NCBI RefSeq assembly: GCF_000003605.2
Contig: NW_003152754.1
Location: forward strand, 15,981 to 75,133
DNA: 59,153 nt
From: Saccoglossus kowalevskii
Lineage: Eukaryota > Hemichordata > Enteropneusta > Harrimaniidae
Direction of reading: 5' to 3'
The stretch's first letter is position 1. Each line of letters starts with the position of its first letter. The position numbers and the translations under genes were made by a program. Positions 1 through 12,018 of the stretch are shown here, in pieces. Under the pieces are notes generated by a model. The model saw only the letters and a list, made by a program, of their open reading frames with translations. It was not told the DNA's origin and searched no databases.

Positions 1-1
1 G

Positions 2-90
<89 letters not shown>
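1..90. repeat. (TA)n microsatellite
   Basis: An almost pure TA dinucleotide run fills the left edge. It lies 3' of the last visible exon of four-jointed copy A (minus strand), so it falls in that gene's next intron. Between it and 389 I see no coding exon. Confidence 0.95.
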
Positions 91-91
<1 letters not shown>

Positions 92-388
92 ATATTGAGT
101 ATTAAAGTTCTCTAATTGTACTTCGTAATTGAATTTGCATTACGAACACAACTTGAAATTAGAAATAACAACATACCCAAACAATATCCAAATCATCGAT
201 CAAAAGTAAATTAACAAATGCAAGTGCACAAAGCAAATTATTGGAAATATACCATGTGATCAAGTAGACCATTCGTGTGTTATATCTATGTCCTTTGATT
301 GTAATTTTGATATGTGTGTTTATGCAGTGTGTGCTGTGTTGTGCGCGATGGATCTATGATATGATATATATTAACAGCATACACCAAC

Positions 389-553
389 CTATCATAGTTA
401 ACATTGATATAATCAAATAATATCATATCGGTCCATTGTACAAGTTGAGTGATCTCCTCCTTAGACAGGTATTCCAGATAAATGTCATCTGCAAAGAGGG
501 GCTCTCCAATGGCCCTGTAAATACGGTCTAAAAGGATTCCTGGAAGCATAGGA
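389..553 (-). CDS. four-jointed copy A, exon 4
   Basis: The acceptor is TTCTTGATAG and the donor GTTGGT, phase 2 to 2, 165 nt. It encodes PMLPGILLDRIY and the kinase block LVQWTDMILFDYINVNYDR. The last aspartate is the likely catalytic residue by analogy with FAM20-type kinases. Confidence 0.8.
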
Positions 554-3521
554 CTATCAAGAAAACAGAATATTATTTTGTCAGTGTCAGTAATGAATTC
601 ATCAAAGATTGAAATTCTGCTTAAAAGTTCATATGCCATTCAGATAAATTAAGTCATGAAAATAATTACTGTAGCCCTAAAATACAACGAATTGAAATGT
701 TTACATTTCTTTTGCGCGTACTTGTTTTGGTAGTTCGATCGCGGAGTTGACTATTCGCACGCTGTAAAATGTCGGGAAGCGTCAATCGAAAGTAGAACGT
801 TAGACCAGTGTACTAACCCTTTTTTCAGGCCTTCTATCCACTGTGTGAGCGATACAATATCTCCATCTGTGGGTGGATCAGGCATTCGTTTACTGCTAGG
901 TTTCTTCTCTTTTTTCTCGACCTGTACGCCTTTCCATAGCCCGGAATTAAGATTTATCTTAGAGAGCGTGGCGAAGGGGACGCTATCCATGCCCATCAAT
1001 TGAGATAAATGAAATGCAAGAAGTTCGGCTGCGTGTGAAAAGAGAATACATTGTGAGTAATTTTACAATACGATACCTGTAATTTGGAGTTAGGCTACTT
1101 AGTACATATGTAAAGTGTGTGTATTCGGGATCCTCGACGCCGTTACCTTGAAAACTGGCCAGGTGTCGGTTAAAGTATGAAGACCTAGCGGTATAGTTTT
1201 ATTGTGCCATCCCAAACTTTTCGACCATTAAGCTATCTACTTCAATCATGCAAGTAAGAATAATGATTTGGCAGTAAAACATAGCAGTACGCGCTCAGAG
1301 AAAAAAAACACGCTAGTGCGCATGCGTTTTGACTTACTTTTATGTTTAGATAAATTTGCATTTGCGATATATATTATTTCATCAAATGAGTATTGCTATG
1401 CTTCTACAAAAAGAATGTTTTGTTACAATGCTCAAATCACATTAGTTCTTTGCGCATAACAAATGTGACTGCGTTCAAGCTGTATTCATGGATACATAAT
1501 TGTGGTGTGTTTTGCTTCACACTGTGGTTTCTCACCCTTCCATAATGAGAAAACTGCGTGTACTATGCTCATCTACGAAATGAAACATCTGTACTTTGTG
1601 TTGGATGGTATGTACTTGGCAATAGTTGACCGATAAAGGTCGCACGGAATATTTAAACTTCTGAATATATTGCGATAGAGATAGTTATTAATTGCCATAC
1701 TAACATCTCAGCTCACAGTTCACCTGGCGTGCAATATACTGACTATCGTCTGACAATATAGCCATCCAGCGTCTGCCATCGTCTGACATCTGTACCAATT
1801 TTTTGGCGGAGAGATTTTTCAACGTATTCTTTTTATTAATATCTTCATCGGTAACACCTGCAATACCAAATAATTTAGAAGAAGTTTGTAGGCTAATAGC
1901 GGTCTGGCATTTGCCATGGCAACGATGGTTCAGGATTTTTTGATAAATTGTTCCACTAAGCTAGATTATAGGTATGACCGGCCTATTGACTTTACACAAA
2001 GTCGATCCAGACAAAAAGAATCACAGAAAGGTTAATACGTAATAGGCTAGGTCTGACGTTACTTACATTGGCCCGACATCAGAAAAAATGCTATATGAAT
2101 TTGCTTGTTAGACTTAAACACTTGATGAACTTGAAAGTTGCAATGACCTCCATTAAAGTTAAATACTTTATAGACTTGAACATTTGAATGAACTAAGTGT
2201 TAAAATATTTTGTCATTCGGAAAATGTGGTGTCATGCATAGTGGCGAATCGGTAGAAACATTTGCATTTGCTACGATTCAAAAACAGCTCAGCGCACACT
2301 CAAGCAAGATTGACTTTGAATGATGCTACTGCCGTAAAGTAGGGTTCTGGGTCATTCCCATAGCAACGATAGGTGTTTTTTTTCAAATGTTCCTACCTAA
2401 CTATTACCTGCCTGTCATGTATTAACAGAATTGGTCAGCCAAATAAATCACATAAAAGTTAACACCGTTACTGACGATAAATGTATCCCAATTTCCGGGT
2501 CAAAACGCCAAATAGTAACTTTGGGCACACTGAAGCAGGGAAGAATGAGATATGTTCGAGATTTGTTATTGCAAGATGTGTAGATATATTTGCCTAAAGG
2601 TACACCGGTGGGGCATGATTTAGTTGGATGAGATGAGGTGAAAAAAGATTTGACACGTTGATACGAATCTAAATTTGTCTGTATTAATTTCAAAACAAAC
2701 AATGCAATAAACATTGTACATAATTGGGGGCGCTGTTTGATAGATTACGGAAGCATATGCCCGTATAATGTAGGTTACTCATAAAACAGTGCTTAATCAT
2801 TCAAAATCGTTCGGCGCAGCACAAAAGGTTAAGTTGAGCACACATTTAATAAATTTGAAATTATGAATTTAAGCATTATGCCAACTTCTCGCATGAAATT
2901 CAACGAGTAATATATCATTAATAAGTAATTTGTAAACCTATTAGTCTGCACTCTTATTTAAAAGCATTTACCACCGCCGTGGAAATAATGTGTTTATAAT
3001 GTGAATGTATTATGTGATGATATTCACTGACACTGTAACCCCTTTCTAAAACAGTTAATGTTTGGAAAATAATTTAGATGTAGGTAGTGACGTATGTACA
3101 GATATATAATAACAATACATTGTCATAGTAAACTATTAATTACACACACCATACCTGTAGGTATCAAATCTTCCACTGCCTGCGACCAGTAAATACTATC
3201 TTCGACTATAGCTATATCCCCTACATACCGAATATTGTCTTGTTTCTCTCGTGGTTTGGCGTTTGTCGGCGGCGGCTCTACAAATACACGGTCAACACCA
3301 GGTTCCTTTTCAACATCATGTTTTATAGATTGTTCACCCACGTCGTCGAACCTTGACCCGATTGAAGATGCGACGTTGAAAACAACGTATAGCACGATTG
3401 TTAGAACAATTACAGATGGAACGCTTTTCAGAATCGCGGCTCGCCTCCTCGATAAAAACAATGGAATTCGTAGGTGTATTCTTGCCATATTTTGGGTTTC
3501 GTTGATAGGATACGTGTACAA
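389..3521 (-). CDS. Four-jointed/FJX1-like Golgi kinase, copy A (partial, 3' end off window)
   Basis: Four exons on the minus strand: 3521-3155, 1857-1705, 1028-818 and 553-389. They join in consistent phases (1, 1, 2, 2). The family is a type II Golgi membrane kinase that phosphorylates cadherin domains of Fat and Dachsous. Exon 1 has a short basic tail, a hydrophobic anchor at about residues 37-54, then the family motif IVEDSIYWSQAVEDLIPTG. Exon 4 carries QWTDMILFDYINVNYDR, the family's QWTD..LFDY..DR block. The exon with the DN-G metal-binding motif and the C-terminus should lie left of the window. Compared with copy B just upstream, exon 2 is diverged: the CGR and CAR cysteines are absent. 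The start could also be the Met 11 codons later (MARIHL). It may be a working diverged paralogue or an early pseudogene; no stop or frameshift is seen. Confidence 0.8.
818..1028 (-). CDS. four-jointed copy A, exon 3
   Basis: The acceptor is CACACGCAG and the donor GTTAGT, phase 1 to 2, 211 nt. It encodes ELLAFHLSQLMGMDSVPFAT, matching ELLSFYLSRYLGMDNVPLVI of copy B, then a lysine-rich insert and LTQWIEGLKK. Confidence 0.8.
1705..1857 (-). CDS. four-jointed copy A, exon 2
   Basis: The acceptor is TTGCAG and the donor GTTAGT, giving 153 nt in phase 1 to 1. It reads VTDEDINKKNTLKNLS, then LSDDSQYIARQVNCELR, aligning with copy B exon 2 (DDGEMNIKLKQL, MSDGSKLCARYG). It was found by looking for that pattern, because its open frame has no internal Met at the start. 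The conserved CGR and CAR cysteines are replaced. Confidence 0.65.
3155..3521 (-). CDS. four-jointed copy A, exon 1 (TM anchor)
   Basis: It runs from ATG to a GTATGG donor and ends in phase 1 after CCT ACA G. A hydrophobic stretch (SVIVLTIVLYVVFNVA) follows a basic RRR segment, the layout of a type II Golgi membrane protein. It ends with the VEDxIYW...IPTG motif that also closes exon 1 of copy B. Confidence 0.82.
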
Positions 3522-5817
3522 CTAGACCGAAAACCGATGTCCCGTTTTGAGCGATGCTAGGAATTATTCATTTTGAGAACCACATTAATAGCATGTGCAC
3601 TACACTACATACATTGTACACTATCGCTATGACCTCACATTGCTGCTATAGGAGATATTACGAGCTCGTATAATTTTACTTTTTATAATAACGTGGCGGC
3701 ACGTGCGAATTATGTGCAAACTATTTAAATGATATCATCTACGGCAAGTTAAATGAAAATAAATGCCAGTTTTCGATTATTTTCTGAACAGATATTTGTC
3801 AAATTGGAAGATGGTATCACATCATAGGTAAATTTTGTGGACAACACTTGTCTCAACATAGTCATTATATTGATATGGAACGCGAGAAAAGAGTGTAATT
3901 GTAACAGGTGAAATATCTAGATAGATGTACACGTAGAAATGCAATTTTGTTTGTGACACGCCTTGTGTATATCATTGGCCAGGATATCCAAATCAGTGGT
4001 AGGCTTGCTTGCCTAATGGATTAGGAAATACATTAATTGCAAAGATATTAAGATATTGCAAATAATTTTATGTGGCGGCTTTTCGTCGAAACACTGTAAA
4101 TGTCAATTTCACAGAATATTCTTTGTTTTTCTATCAAGTCGTTTGTTATCTGTATTTTGTGTCATGCATCAAACTGAATAACATACGTCAATATGAAAAA
4201 TTAAAATATGGTGTGGGTAATGAATTCATCCTGATTTAATTTTATTCATTTAATGTTTCCATACGTTTTCGGCATTTTGTTGTGTGCCCCTGGATCCACG
4301 GCGTCCGCTATTACCTCACATGTATATTGTTAGGAATTACTAAGACATGTACAATGGTATCATAATTGAATTGTAATGAGAGCAAATATAGTAAACGTAA
4401 AACGGAACTTGACAATCTGAATATATAGGGGTAAAACATCTGTAATAATAGTGGCCTTTTTAGGTTTATCGTTAAACTTTATATTTAGTTTGATTATGCC
4501 AGCGTAGTCCGTTTATTCTGTGTTAGTCGCAATAGCCGTCGTGCTTGTTTGTATATGAAGCGAGTTTATTCTCCGACGAATTAGTTTTTCGATCTACTTT
4601 TCGATCACATTGATTTATAATCATAACATTGCTAACAAGTCACACGACATTAGGCCATTCTATTTGGTATATACTTTAGGAAAAAAAGAAATCCTTATAT
4701 TTTGTTCACAAATTATTATGATTCTAGAATGTGGCGAGCTTCCATTATTTGTCTTACAGTGCCATTATGCCATTGCGCACTCAGAGTTGGAAATTATATC
4801 GCGTTTCATAATATGGCTTCATATTATCGTTTGAGGGAAATACAGAAATGTGTATAATTATTACGATTTAATTTAGATTCAGTATTATATGAGATCAACG
4901 GATGTTTCCATCCCATTGTTTACATTAGGGTATTCGTGTGTCTTCAACTTGAATAACTCGATATTTACTGAAATTGCAAAAACGATAATTGCTGTTCAAA
5001 ACAATCTAAATTGTTAAAAATGACAAAAAAATAAAACAGTGTTGCTTTTCTTCTTGTAACCCACAAATTCATAACGAATACAGCAAAGCAAAAAAAAAAC
5101 GTTCACCGTGGTCAGTAATATATTATGCATTCTTTGAAAGAGAACGACTGGACAAAGATATTATAGTTTCGTAATTAATTACAAGCATGTGTTATTTTCT
5201 AAATACAATATATAGGCGCATACAATTGTTAGAGAGTATATTTTGTATATGTTGATATCATTTATTGACTGGGTTATTTTTATACTGCCGTTTGTAATAA
5301 TTTATGTTAAATTATGTATTATCACACTGGTCATGTTACTTATGTATTATTACATTGGTCATGTTAATTTATGTACTATTACACTGGTCAAAGGTCATAT
5401 AAAATATTGGTGCGATAAAATTCCAAACTTTCCAAAATTGGTACATATAACGCACCAATTAATTCCCGGAATATTGGGAAATAGCTCTTTCGGTAGGTAA
5501 CGGCTGTTGTTTATTGGTAATAAAATTGTCGGCAACGCGCGCAGACGCGCATGTCAGTTACAAATGATAATAATAATCACACATAACGAGTTTTGAAAGA
5601 AATACTTAACTATGATCTTAATGGGTGCAATGCAAATAAATATGAACTGATCAAACAAGACAAAGTTGATTATTGTGATGAATCATATATGGATAAAAAT
5701 AATTAATACCAGCAGCCACTGCGCTTTAATTATAATGTCTAATTTATTTACATAAAGAATACATATAATACAATTATTTAAGAAAATAATATTTTCAGTT
5801 TATTATTTTTTTATATT
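3522..5817. other. Intergenic, tandem four-jointed pair
   Basis: About 2.3 kb between the 3' end of copy B and the 5' end of copy A. It is AT-rich with only short unsupported ORFs, and I recognise no gene or element in it. Around 5245-5400 a short 'ttatgta-ttattacactggtcatgtt' motif recurs about three times. Confidence 0.6.
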
Positions 5818-6250
5818 TCATCGGTGACCATACATTTCTTTACACTGTTGTATTCTTTTATAAGCTCTATTTATCCGCTCGTGGAATATTTCATCAATTT
5901 CAAGAGCGTTATCATCGCAGTCCGGAATCGCTTGGCTGTTATTTAATTCCGCTAAAGGCTCATGAAAATGAACAGCTCGTCTGATGTGAGCAAAGGGTTT
6001 CGTGCTATAATATAGTTCGGTTATTTTATTTACGGTCGATCTTCTGAACACGCAGGTGGAATTGAGAATCTCCTCTTGGTGTCTCAGAAGGAGGTCACTG
6101 TCTCGGTAAGACGGACTTGTAAGTTGATAAGCCCATATAAAGCCCGTTTGGTTATCCAACAACCAGAATTTTTTACCTTCACTGACACCAAGATTTCTTG
6201 TACCAATCTTGCCACTGATCTTTCGTCTGCCTTTATATATAGATATCAGT
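5818..6250 (-). CDS. four-jointed copy B, exon 5 (C-terminus)
   Basis: The acceptor is TTTGTTTCAG and the frame is open to TGA at 5818. It encodes LISIYKGRRK, KKFWLLDNQTGFIWAYQ (metal-binding DN-G loop), NSTCVFRRSTVNKITELY and the terminal QCKEMYGHR, which aligns with the CVFR and CK-YG ends of FJX1. Confidence 0.87.
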
Positions 6251-9200
6251 CTGAAACAAAGTTACAAAGTTTTTTTTACAAATTTGTTTCTACTATGGTG
6301 TGGAAATATATCTACAAAATCACACCGCGTGACCATAGGCTGTCATGCTGTGCAGGAACAGCAACTCGATGCACATGTCTGGCTCGATAAATAAATAAAC
6401 CAACATCGACCCAATACCACGATTGCTTTGTAATGTAAATATCTTGGAAATCAAAGTTTGGGTGTGGGGTATATGCGTGGACATTACGATCATTATATCG
6501 TGGGCATGTTTTGATAATTGCGGTAAACATTTATCCTCTTTAACACTGGAAACTTGCCTAAATGAATACAACCGTAGTGGCTTAAAATCTTCTTAAAATT
6601 AAAGAGGTATATGTGCGTGTGTTTACGTGAGTTGGGCGACTCTGTGTACATGGAGGACATTTTCCTGGTCATTCGTCTTTACCTAGAATATACAAAGACT
6701 ATCACACCTTTGTTCACAAAGTAAAAATTGGTCACATGACCATGCGTAAAATGAATATCATTAGCTCACCTGTCGAGATGTGCCGTGAGATAGTCAAATA
6801 AAATAACATCTGTCCATTGCAGCAAATGAAGTAAGTCGATGTCAGACATACCATAGATCAGGGGATGATGTGCATAAAGTAATTTTGATCCTTTCAGAAA
6901 AACCTTTGGTAAAGTGATACTACGGGAGAAAAAAACTATAACATTGGCTTCTCGCAATTTTATTTTCATAGAAGGTGTCGTCAGAATTACGAGGCTATTC
7001 ACTCAAATAACGTAAATAATTCAAAAAGAAACAAAAAATGTCTACGATTTACTTAAAATAACAAAACAAAAAACGCAAACTTAAAAATGACCTTCATTCA
7101 CCCAGTATACAATGCCGTTGCTTTACATTAACATTAAGACACTGATGTTTAGTGAATAATATGGAGATTCAATCAATAATATTCCATGTACAAACTATTA
7201 CGTAGTGCTTTCAACAATTATATATCACTGCATTTCCTAAATTAAATGAATCCGGCGATCGCCTAGACTGTCTGGAAATCCGAACTTAAATATCTGGCCA
7301 ACAAACCAAACATGTTTTCCTTAGGCAAAAGTTTGTATTTAATTTAATATGACGCAGAATCCTTTCGCACTCAGATAAACCAATTGACAAGGCAAAATGA
7401 TTTGCTTTTCAGAGATCACTGACCTTTTGTTTAAGTAAGGTTTCCATTCTATAAGTGCAACTAGTCTGTCTGATTTCCATCTTCGTCCACGTAGACGTCG
7501 TCTTATTTCAGGGGCTGACCACATTTCTGTCTCAGGATCGGGTCTTGATAAGATTACTAGCGGCACGTTATCCATTCCGAGATAACGTGATAAATAGAAT
7601 GACAGAAGTTCACCTTCAGAGAATAAACACACACATTTGTTAACTAACATCATTTATCAACAAGCATTTACTTATACCAAATATCTACAGAGTCGTCATT
7701 GACATCATTTCGGATGTATTGAACAAGCAAAAACACGCTTTGTTCTAATGACAGAGTACAATTTGTTTAATATGTACTTATTAATATTTACTATAAATAT
7801 TTATAAGATTTGATTTTTCAAAATTATCTGAATTTTTATACTAGTATTTATGGATGTTTTTTTTAGTTATTATCATTGTTAATTATGTAATGTCATTAAT
7901 GTAGTGGTATCCAAACGATATCCAAATCCATAGAATTAAGGTAATTATTTCTCAGGAGCCAAAGGTATTTTGACTACTTGTCTAGAATCTCTCTCACGTA
8001 TTGTTTGGAGGTCATTCTCTAGTAATTGAATGTTTGTTTCAACATGTCCATTCTCTGTTCATTCCTTTACATATGACATTATAAAATACTGCGTCTATTA
8101 TACACACAAATCATTTCGTTGTACATGTATGTTGGTACATACCTAGAACAAGACACACATTACCATATCGAGCGCAAAGCTTCGATCCATCAGACATGCG
8201 CAGTTGGGCGCTGTTTCCGCGACCACATGAATGTACTTCAGGCCACGACATGTATTCAATTTTTAAATCCCTGAGTTGTTTTAATTTGATGTTCATTTCG
8301 CCGTCATCGAGACCTGCAATGAATAATTATTCGAATAAAAAAACGAATAGTAGTTATCAATAATTCGATGCGCAATTAAAGCGCCACACCGTATAGTGTT
8401 CAGTATTGAGCCTACAAAACATGTACATCGCGTGTAAAACGCGTTGTTTGAATGTATACAACATTCTAAAGTGCACTGTGTGGCAAGTGTGACGCTTTAA
8501 CAAGATAGCACAACTGTAATTAATCCCTGATCGTCCAAGATATATATGTCAACTGTGGATGCCAACATGTAAAAAGACATTGTGTTTGAATTTAGTTTTA
8601 CATAGTGTCTTGAAACGATTAAACTATTTGTGCAACTATTTTCGAGAGCATACGACTCTATGTTTTCTAATAATTGATTAATTCCATTTACAGCTTACCG
8701 ACTGGAACCTTTCTCTCCAACTCTTCAGCCCAGTATATACCGTCTTCAATAATAGCCGTTCTGTTGATATATATTAGAGATTTCGGATAATTCAACTTTT
8801 TCGGCTGTGGTGGTTTCAACTTCTGATAATATCCTACATTAGGAGGTTCCACCTGTTTCCTCTCAGTGTTTATTGTTTTCAGAACTCTCATTGCTTGGGG
8901 ATATTCTACAATTGGAGAGGAAATCATCGAAATAGTCTCGATCTCATCAACATTGTGTATTACATCCATTTGTATCCTCGATAATTCTAATGTTTCACTT
9001 TGTTTAGGGGTTATGTCTTCGTGAGTTGGAATCAGAAGATGAAGCAAAGCAATTGAGCATAACACTGCAAAACATTTCAATAAAGTTCGCCGGGGTCGAC
9101 TAAAAAACAGAATACATAACAACCAATGTTGCTGTTCCATGTCAATACACTCTTTAACGTTTGTGTCTTCTTCCTTTGGCTTCACTCGCGAGCCATCAAA

Positions 9201-9302
9201 TTCGGTTTCGGTTTCCAATGAACCAGCGTCTGAGATAACACCTGCAATAAGTAATCTTGACCGAAATAATCGAGCTGTCCACGGAGAAGATTGCCCCTTC
9301 AT
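5818..9302 (-). CDS. Four-jointed/FJX1-like Golgi kinase, copy B (complete)
   Basis: Five exons (9302-8699, 8313-8143, 7613-7424, 6919-6770, 6250-5818) join with phases 1, 1, 2, 2 into 515 codons, or 461 from the internal Met at 9140. Vertebrate FJX1 is about 440 residues. Order in the protein: short tail with RPRR, signal anchor (about residues 74-91), luminal stem, IIEDGIYWAEELERKVPVG, HSCGRGNSAQLRMSDGSKLC, GELLSFYLSRYLGMDNVPLV, LQWTDVILFDYLTAHLDR, LDNQTGFIWAYQ, and a C-terminal CVFRR...HFHEPL...CKEMYGHR, all hallmarks of the family. It should act in the Golgi on Fat/Dachsous cadherin domains in planar polarity and growth control. The usual DNE triplet reads DNQ here; the metal-binding Asp itself is kept. 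A paralogue (copy A) follows on the same strand. Confidence 0.88.
6770..6919 (-). CDS. four-jointed copy B, exon 4
   Basis: The acceptor is TTCTCCCGTAG and the donor GTGAGC, 150 nt, phase 2 to 2. It encodes LQWTDVILFDYLTAHLDR, the family's strongest signature, with the likely catalytic Asp in LDR. Confidence 0.87.
7424..7613 (-). CDS. four-jointed copy B, exon 3
   Basis: It encodes ELLSFYLSRYLGMDNVPLVI, then an RRRLRGRRW basic patch and VALIEWKPYLNK. Phase is 1 to 2. The donor reads GTCAGT, an uncommon +3 base, but it is the only one that gives the phase needed by exon 4. Confidence 0.8.
8143..8313 (-). CDS. four-jointed copy B, exon 2
   Basis: The acceptor is TTCATTGCAG. Two donors fit phase 1: GTAATG after TAT G, and the stronger GTATGT after CTA G. 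The second is preferred because it keeps the 7-8 residue spacer between CARYG and GEL seen in FJX1. The exon carries the paired cysteines of CGRGNS and CARYG. Confidence 0.8.
8699..9302 (-). CDS. four-jointed copy B, exon 1
   Basis: It encodes the cytoplasmic tail, the anchor (LLKCFAVLCSIALLHLL), the stem and the IIEDGIYWAEELERKVPVG motif, with donor GTAAGC at 8698. The Met at 9140 (MEQQHW) gives a normal short tail. The 54 upstream codons contain a possible TTGCAG acceptor near 9240, so they may be intronic or belong to an alternative first exon. Confidence 0.82.
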
Positions 9303-10962
9303 TGTTTATAATCCACTTGTATCTGAATTAAGAATATTATATTCTTAAGTTTCCATTCCCCATCTGTCGCACTATACTTGGTCCTGTTAGAAAGAAATTA
9401 TTATCTAATCAATATATATTTTATTTTAGCCTATTTTAAATTCCACCGAACAAGGTCTTATTTACGCTCCATTAAAATATCTATAAATCGATAGTTTATA
9501 TTATATTGTACAATAATGTGAAAGCATTTACGGCCCTAGTGGTTGGAGTGTGATTAACAAAAAAAAGGCTAATTCTTTTGCCACGAACAAAACAACTTCT
9601 GATAGGTGCATTAAAAACAAACTTGAAATAAAATACCGGATGTATTATAAAAAGCATTGCATTTTTTGCGGCTTATGACTTAACTATATGCTAATACATG
9701 CCTAATTATATGATCACTTCACATTCACTTGTTATAAAGAACCTCTGCGTTAATTATTAAACGTTAATAACATAATATTTTGGGAGAAATCTGACATATT
9801 TCAGCATGCACTATATTTACAGCCATCTGTGAATGATTTAAATAATTTGAAAATAAAGCAGTACGATGTGCGTGGATTTATTTATAACTTCCCGTAAAAT
9901 AATCAAAATAGTTAATTTACATAACCATGTTGATTTTACATATAATAATTACATAAATTATTTGGCATGGTATGAAAGCCTCTTTACTCAATTGGATGAA
10001 ACACGATATGTGGAAAAAACGCTGCTCACATCAGGTGATTTTTATGCGATGAAGGTATTATGATAATGAGCAGAATTTGTTTTTTAATGCAAATGACAAT
10101 ATTGACTGATCAGTATGCAGTATCACTTGAATTAAATCTGAATTGCATAATTTCTAGAAACAAATCTCGTAAAATAAAAAAAGCATTAACCTTACCAATT
10201 TGGTGTCAACTGCCGATTCAGCTCAGTCAAAACATGTTTGCGATTTGAAAGAGACATGTCAGCACAAAGGTAACAATTTATGCTTCATATCTGCGATTTT
10301 AAATAACATCACATAACTCAAATGGGCGTGACACTTGTTGAAAATAGGAAATTTAGTTGCACTGTCTATTAATGTAGTGGAGATTTCAATGCAACACAAA
10401 AGTCAGGCACACTCCGAGTTACTTGCAAATATGGAACACTATTTCGCACGCTGTAGATAATCCTGGAACAACGTTGCCTCGCGGTTTTTGAGGCGAAGAT
10501 CGATGGTGAAATTCAGTGACGTGTAACGGATGTTTAAACCAATTAAGATAATTATGCGAATCATTTAATCAAATTAACCACACATCTCCATAGTAACGAC
10601 CTGAGATCACCCAGCTGTGCCAATCATAAATTCATTTGATGTATGTAATTATTGAAATGATGTATTCTTCTGGCAGTGTGCGCATGCGGTTATACGCATA
10701 GCGGAATTAGAAGTGATTTGGTATTAATGAGATTTAACAGTTGTTGGTCAAACTAATATCGACAGTCGCGATCGCCAATTAGTTTTCATAGCTAGATCGA
10801 TAGAATACTTAGTTTATTTATGACATCCTAAACTAAAAACCTATCAATTGTTATTATTACATCACGAATATGTTGATAATATACTATAGTTACAGATATA
10901 TTAATTCATTTGTTATGTGGGGAACGTTTAATGTTCTGAAACAGGTTTTCGTCCATTCCCAG
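9303..10962. other. Intergenic, upstream of four-jointed copy B
   Basis: It should hold the copy B promoter or 5' UTR exons (minus strand). I see only short AT-rich ORFs without family resemblance and no repeat I can name. Confidence 0.5.
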
Positions 10963-11102
10963 TGACACTGAAGAAACTCACGGTTCTCGATGAACACAAA
11001 CTCCGTTTTATTTCAACGGAACGGTTTACAAACACTTGTTACATCAGCGACATCTTGAACATTCTAGAAAAACCTACCAACGAGGCTCGAACAGTATCAT
11101 GG
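10963..11102 (+). CDS. Candidate internal exon of an unknown gene, at gap edge
   Basis: A 140-nt open block follows a CATTCCCAG acceptor and stops at a GTAA donor whose next base is the first N of the gap. It reads TLKKLTVLDEHKLRFISTER and continues to NEARTVSW in one frame, entering in phase 1 and leaving in phase 0. It is more GC-rich than its surroundings. I do not recognise the protein. It could be a true exon whose partners lie in the gap, or chance. Confidence 0.4.
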
Positions 11103-11106
11103 GTAA

Positions 11107-11565
11107 NNNNNNNNNNNNNNNNNNNNNNNNNNNNNNNNNNNNNNNNNNNNNNNNNNNNNNNNNNNNNNNNNNNNNNNNNNNNNNNNNNNNNNNNNNNNNN
11201 NNNNNNNNNNNNNNNNNNNNNNNNNNNNNNNNNNNNNNNNNNNNNNNNNNNNNNNNNNNNNNNNNNNNNNNNNNNNNNNNNNNNNNNNNNNNNNNNNNNN
11301 NNNNNNNNNNNNNNNNNNNNNNNNNNNNNNNNNNNNNNNNNNNNNNNNNNNNNNNNNNNNNNNNNNNNNNNNNNNNNNNNNNNNNNNNNNNNNNNNNNNN
11401 NNNNNNNNNNNNNNNNNNNNNNNNNNNNNNNNNNNNNNNNNNNNNNNNNNNNNNNNNNNNNNNNNNNNNNNNNNNNNNNNNNNNNNNNNNNNNNNNNNNN
11501 NNNNNNNNNNNNNNNNNNNNNNNNNNNNNNNNNNNNNNNNNNNNNNNNNNNNNNNNNNNNNNNNN
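11107..11565. other. Assembly gap (459 N)
   Basis: Run of N with an odd length, so the size was probably estimated from paired reads. Nothing can be said of its content. Confidence 1.
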
Positions 11566-12018
11566 ACCCCAGGTCATCAGTGTTACTAAAATAGCCACTT
11601 AAATTAGCAGCACTACATAGCAGGTTTTCCACAGTTACACAAAGTCATATAAATCTAAGAGTATTATACAAAATAGAATTTGAAATAGGTATAGGAGAAA
11701 GAAAATAGCTGTAGCTAATCCAGTCTGTTCCCCGTTAAAAAATATTTGGATAAATCAATTACAGGGCGAAAAGTAACTGTACATCATACTATTAATTTGT
11801 AATGAATAATATATATATATATATACACACACATAATAAAAACTAGGATGTATAAACAGAACAACATATAACAGGAGAAGTTAAAGACAGCAAGCAAATA
11901 CCAAGTATGTACACTCCACATATTAATTATTATAATTTGTGAGTACATAGAGGACAAATAAGGCAATATGCTGAAAGTAAAACCAAAATGCGAGAAACCA
12001 CCACCAGAAAATTTTTTA
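11566..12018. other. AT-rich spacer with short TA/CA repeat
   Basis: Contains a short TA then CA microsatellite at about 11810-11835. No coding exon recognised. Confidence 0.5.

Noticed and set aside
6312-6571. Two overlapping minus-strand ORFs in the copy B intron
   Set aside because: The exon 4 to exon 5 junction is complete in phase without them, and their translations do not resemble the family.
10962-11632. Four ORFs of 170-210 codons around the first gap
   Set aside because: Mostly translated N. Only the 140 bases before the gap look exon-like.
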